64,000 nucleotides of DNA from assembly GCF_027988105.1 (NCBI RefSeq), contig NZ_JAQJZJ010000006.1, positions 124,001 to 188,000 of the forward strand. Reading direction: 5' to 3'. The notes under the pieces were generated by a model. That model was not told the origin of the DNA. It worked only from the letters and a program-made list of their open reading frames with translations, and ran no database searches. This document shows positions 63,732 through 64,000 of this stretch, one piece after another. Within the stretch, counting starts at the first letter, position 1. Each line of letters opens with the position of its first letter. Source of the stretch: Pseudomonas aestuarii (GTDB taxonomy: Bacteria > Pseudomonadota > Gammaproteobacteria > Pseudomonadales > Pseudomonadaceae). A program made the position numbers and the translations under genes.

Positions 63732-63765
63732 CAACCATATAACTAGAATACTAGTTATATGGTTG
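63732..63765. promoter_or_regulatory. Palindromic operator between the ArsR gene and soxC-like gene
   Basis: Perfect 15-bp arms CAACCATATAACTAG/CTAGTTATATGGTTG around AATA. It lies 34 bp before the ArsR start and 40 bp before the SoxC-like start, so one bound dimer could shut both promoters. Confidence 0.8.
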
Positions 63766-63804
63766 TTCGGTAATGCGACGGCGCCTGCCGTCCGGGAGCC
63801 CGTC

Positions 63805-64000
63805 GTGAACAAGTCAGCTTTGCGCTTCGTCGCCGGTAACGGCCTGCTCGACCGCCGCGCCTTTCTCAAGAGCGGCTACGGCCTGACCCTTGCCGCCGCC
63901 CTCGGCCTGTCGCCGGCCGGGCGGGTGCTGGCGCAAGGCGAGCCGCCCATGCCGGCCTGGATGACCCGCCTGGGCGGCGCCGACAGCGACTACGGCAGCC
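63805..64000 (+). CDS. Sulfite dehydrogenase SoxC-like molybdoprotein (5' part)
   Basis: Only the first 65 codons are inside the window. GTG 63805 starts VNKSALRFVAGNGLLDRRAFLKSGYGLTLAAALGLSPAGRVLA, a twin-arginine signal (DRRAFLKSG), then GEPPMPAWMTRLGGADSDYGS, which resembles the opening of mature SoxC/sulfite-dehydrogenase proteins. The Moco domain lies beyond the edge. The likely role is periplasmic sulfur oxidation. The adjacent ArsR supports a sox operon. Confidence 0.7.
   Translation, partial: MNKSALRFVAGNGLLDRRAFLKSGYGLTLAAALGLSPAGRVLAQGEPPMPAWMTRLGGADSDYGS

Overview
The window looks like chromosomal DNA of a Pseudomonas or a close relative. It is GC-rich with dense genes. The run metK, ArsR/methyltransferase regulator, tkt, epd, pgk, fba is the arrangement I associate with Pseudomonas chromosomes, and LigB, a DUF2789 protein, a YccS-type FUSC protein, Hsp33 next to pckA, and a pyrimidine-catabolism cluster fit the same group. 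I saw no rRNA, tRNA, CRISPR array, integrase or intact insertion sequence.

Layout. (1) 1-7243: reductive pyrimidine catabolism, with preA (cut by the window edge), preT and dihydropyrimidinase on the minus strand, diverging from an NCS1 permease and a carbamoyl-amide hydrolase across a 588-bp regulatory gap with two clear palindromes. (2) 7244-10500: a frameshifted membrane-protein remnant, a lipoprotein cytochrome c', ligB and a YbhB/PEBP protein. (3) 10600-18900: metK and an ArsR-methyltransferase (SahR-like) regulator on the minus strand, diverging from tkt-epd-pgk-fba; a 42-nt near-perfect palindrome lies between the regulator and tkt. (4) 19000-33900: housekeeping and envelope genes, namely a YgjP-like metallopeptidase, DUF2789, a periplasmic binding protein, a GreA/B-like factor, an HDOD protein, a FUSC protein, the nfeD-slipin pair, a cysteine synthase-glutaredoxin fusion, ald, a PAP2 phosphatase, hslO and pckA. 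(5) 34000-49200: more accessory in character, with a RecQ helicase, a 1.07-kb gene-free stretch with hairpins, a cupin, a membrane-anchored hypothetical protein (a decayed paralog lies 10 kb downstream), a Tat-exported multicopper oxidase, an HPF-like factor, a gnd-zwf-GH15 operon, a Baeyer-Villiger-type monooxygenase, a 54-aa ORF and an AT-richer CARDB secreted protein. (6) 49300-55400: a LysR regulator diverging from a set for acyl-CoA oxidation (3-hydroxyacyl-CoA dehydrogenase, acyl-CoA dehydrogenase, iron alcohol dehydrogenase, thioesterase). (7) 55500-64000: a DUF2157-type/DUF4824-type membrane pair, a UMF1 transporter diverging from a large ACP-AMP ligase-acyltransferase fusion, two glycine-zipper paralogs with His-rich tails, and an ArsR regulator diverging from the start of a SoxC-like sulfite dehydrogenase, with a 15-bp-arm palindrome between them.

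The most attractive candidate for an undescribed system is the transporter plus ACP-ligase-PlsC fusion at 57.5-61.8 kb. It resembles a permuted, self-loading version of the E. coli LplT-Aas lysophospholipid repair pair. The other notable items are the two ArsR-type operator palindromes, the cysteine synthase-glutaredoxin fusion, and the pair of intact and decayed paralogs at 37.5 and 48.2 kb. All functional statements come from reading motifs and context; no database search was run.
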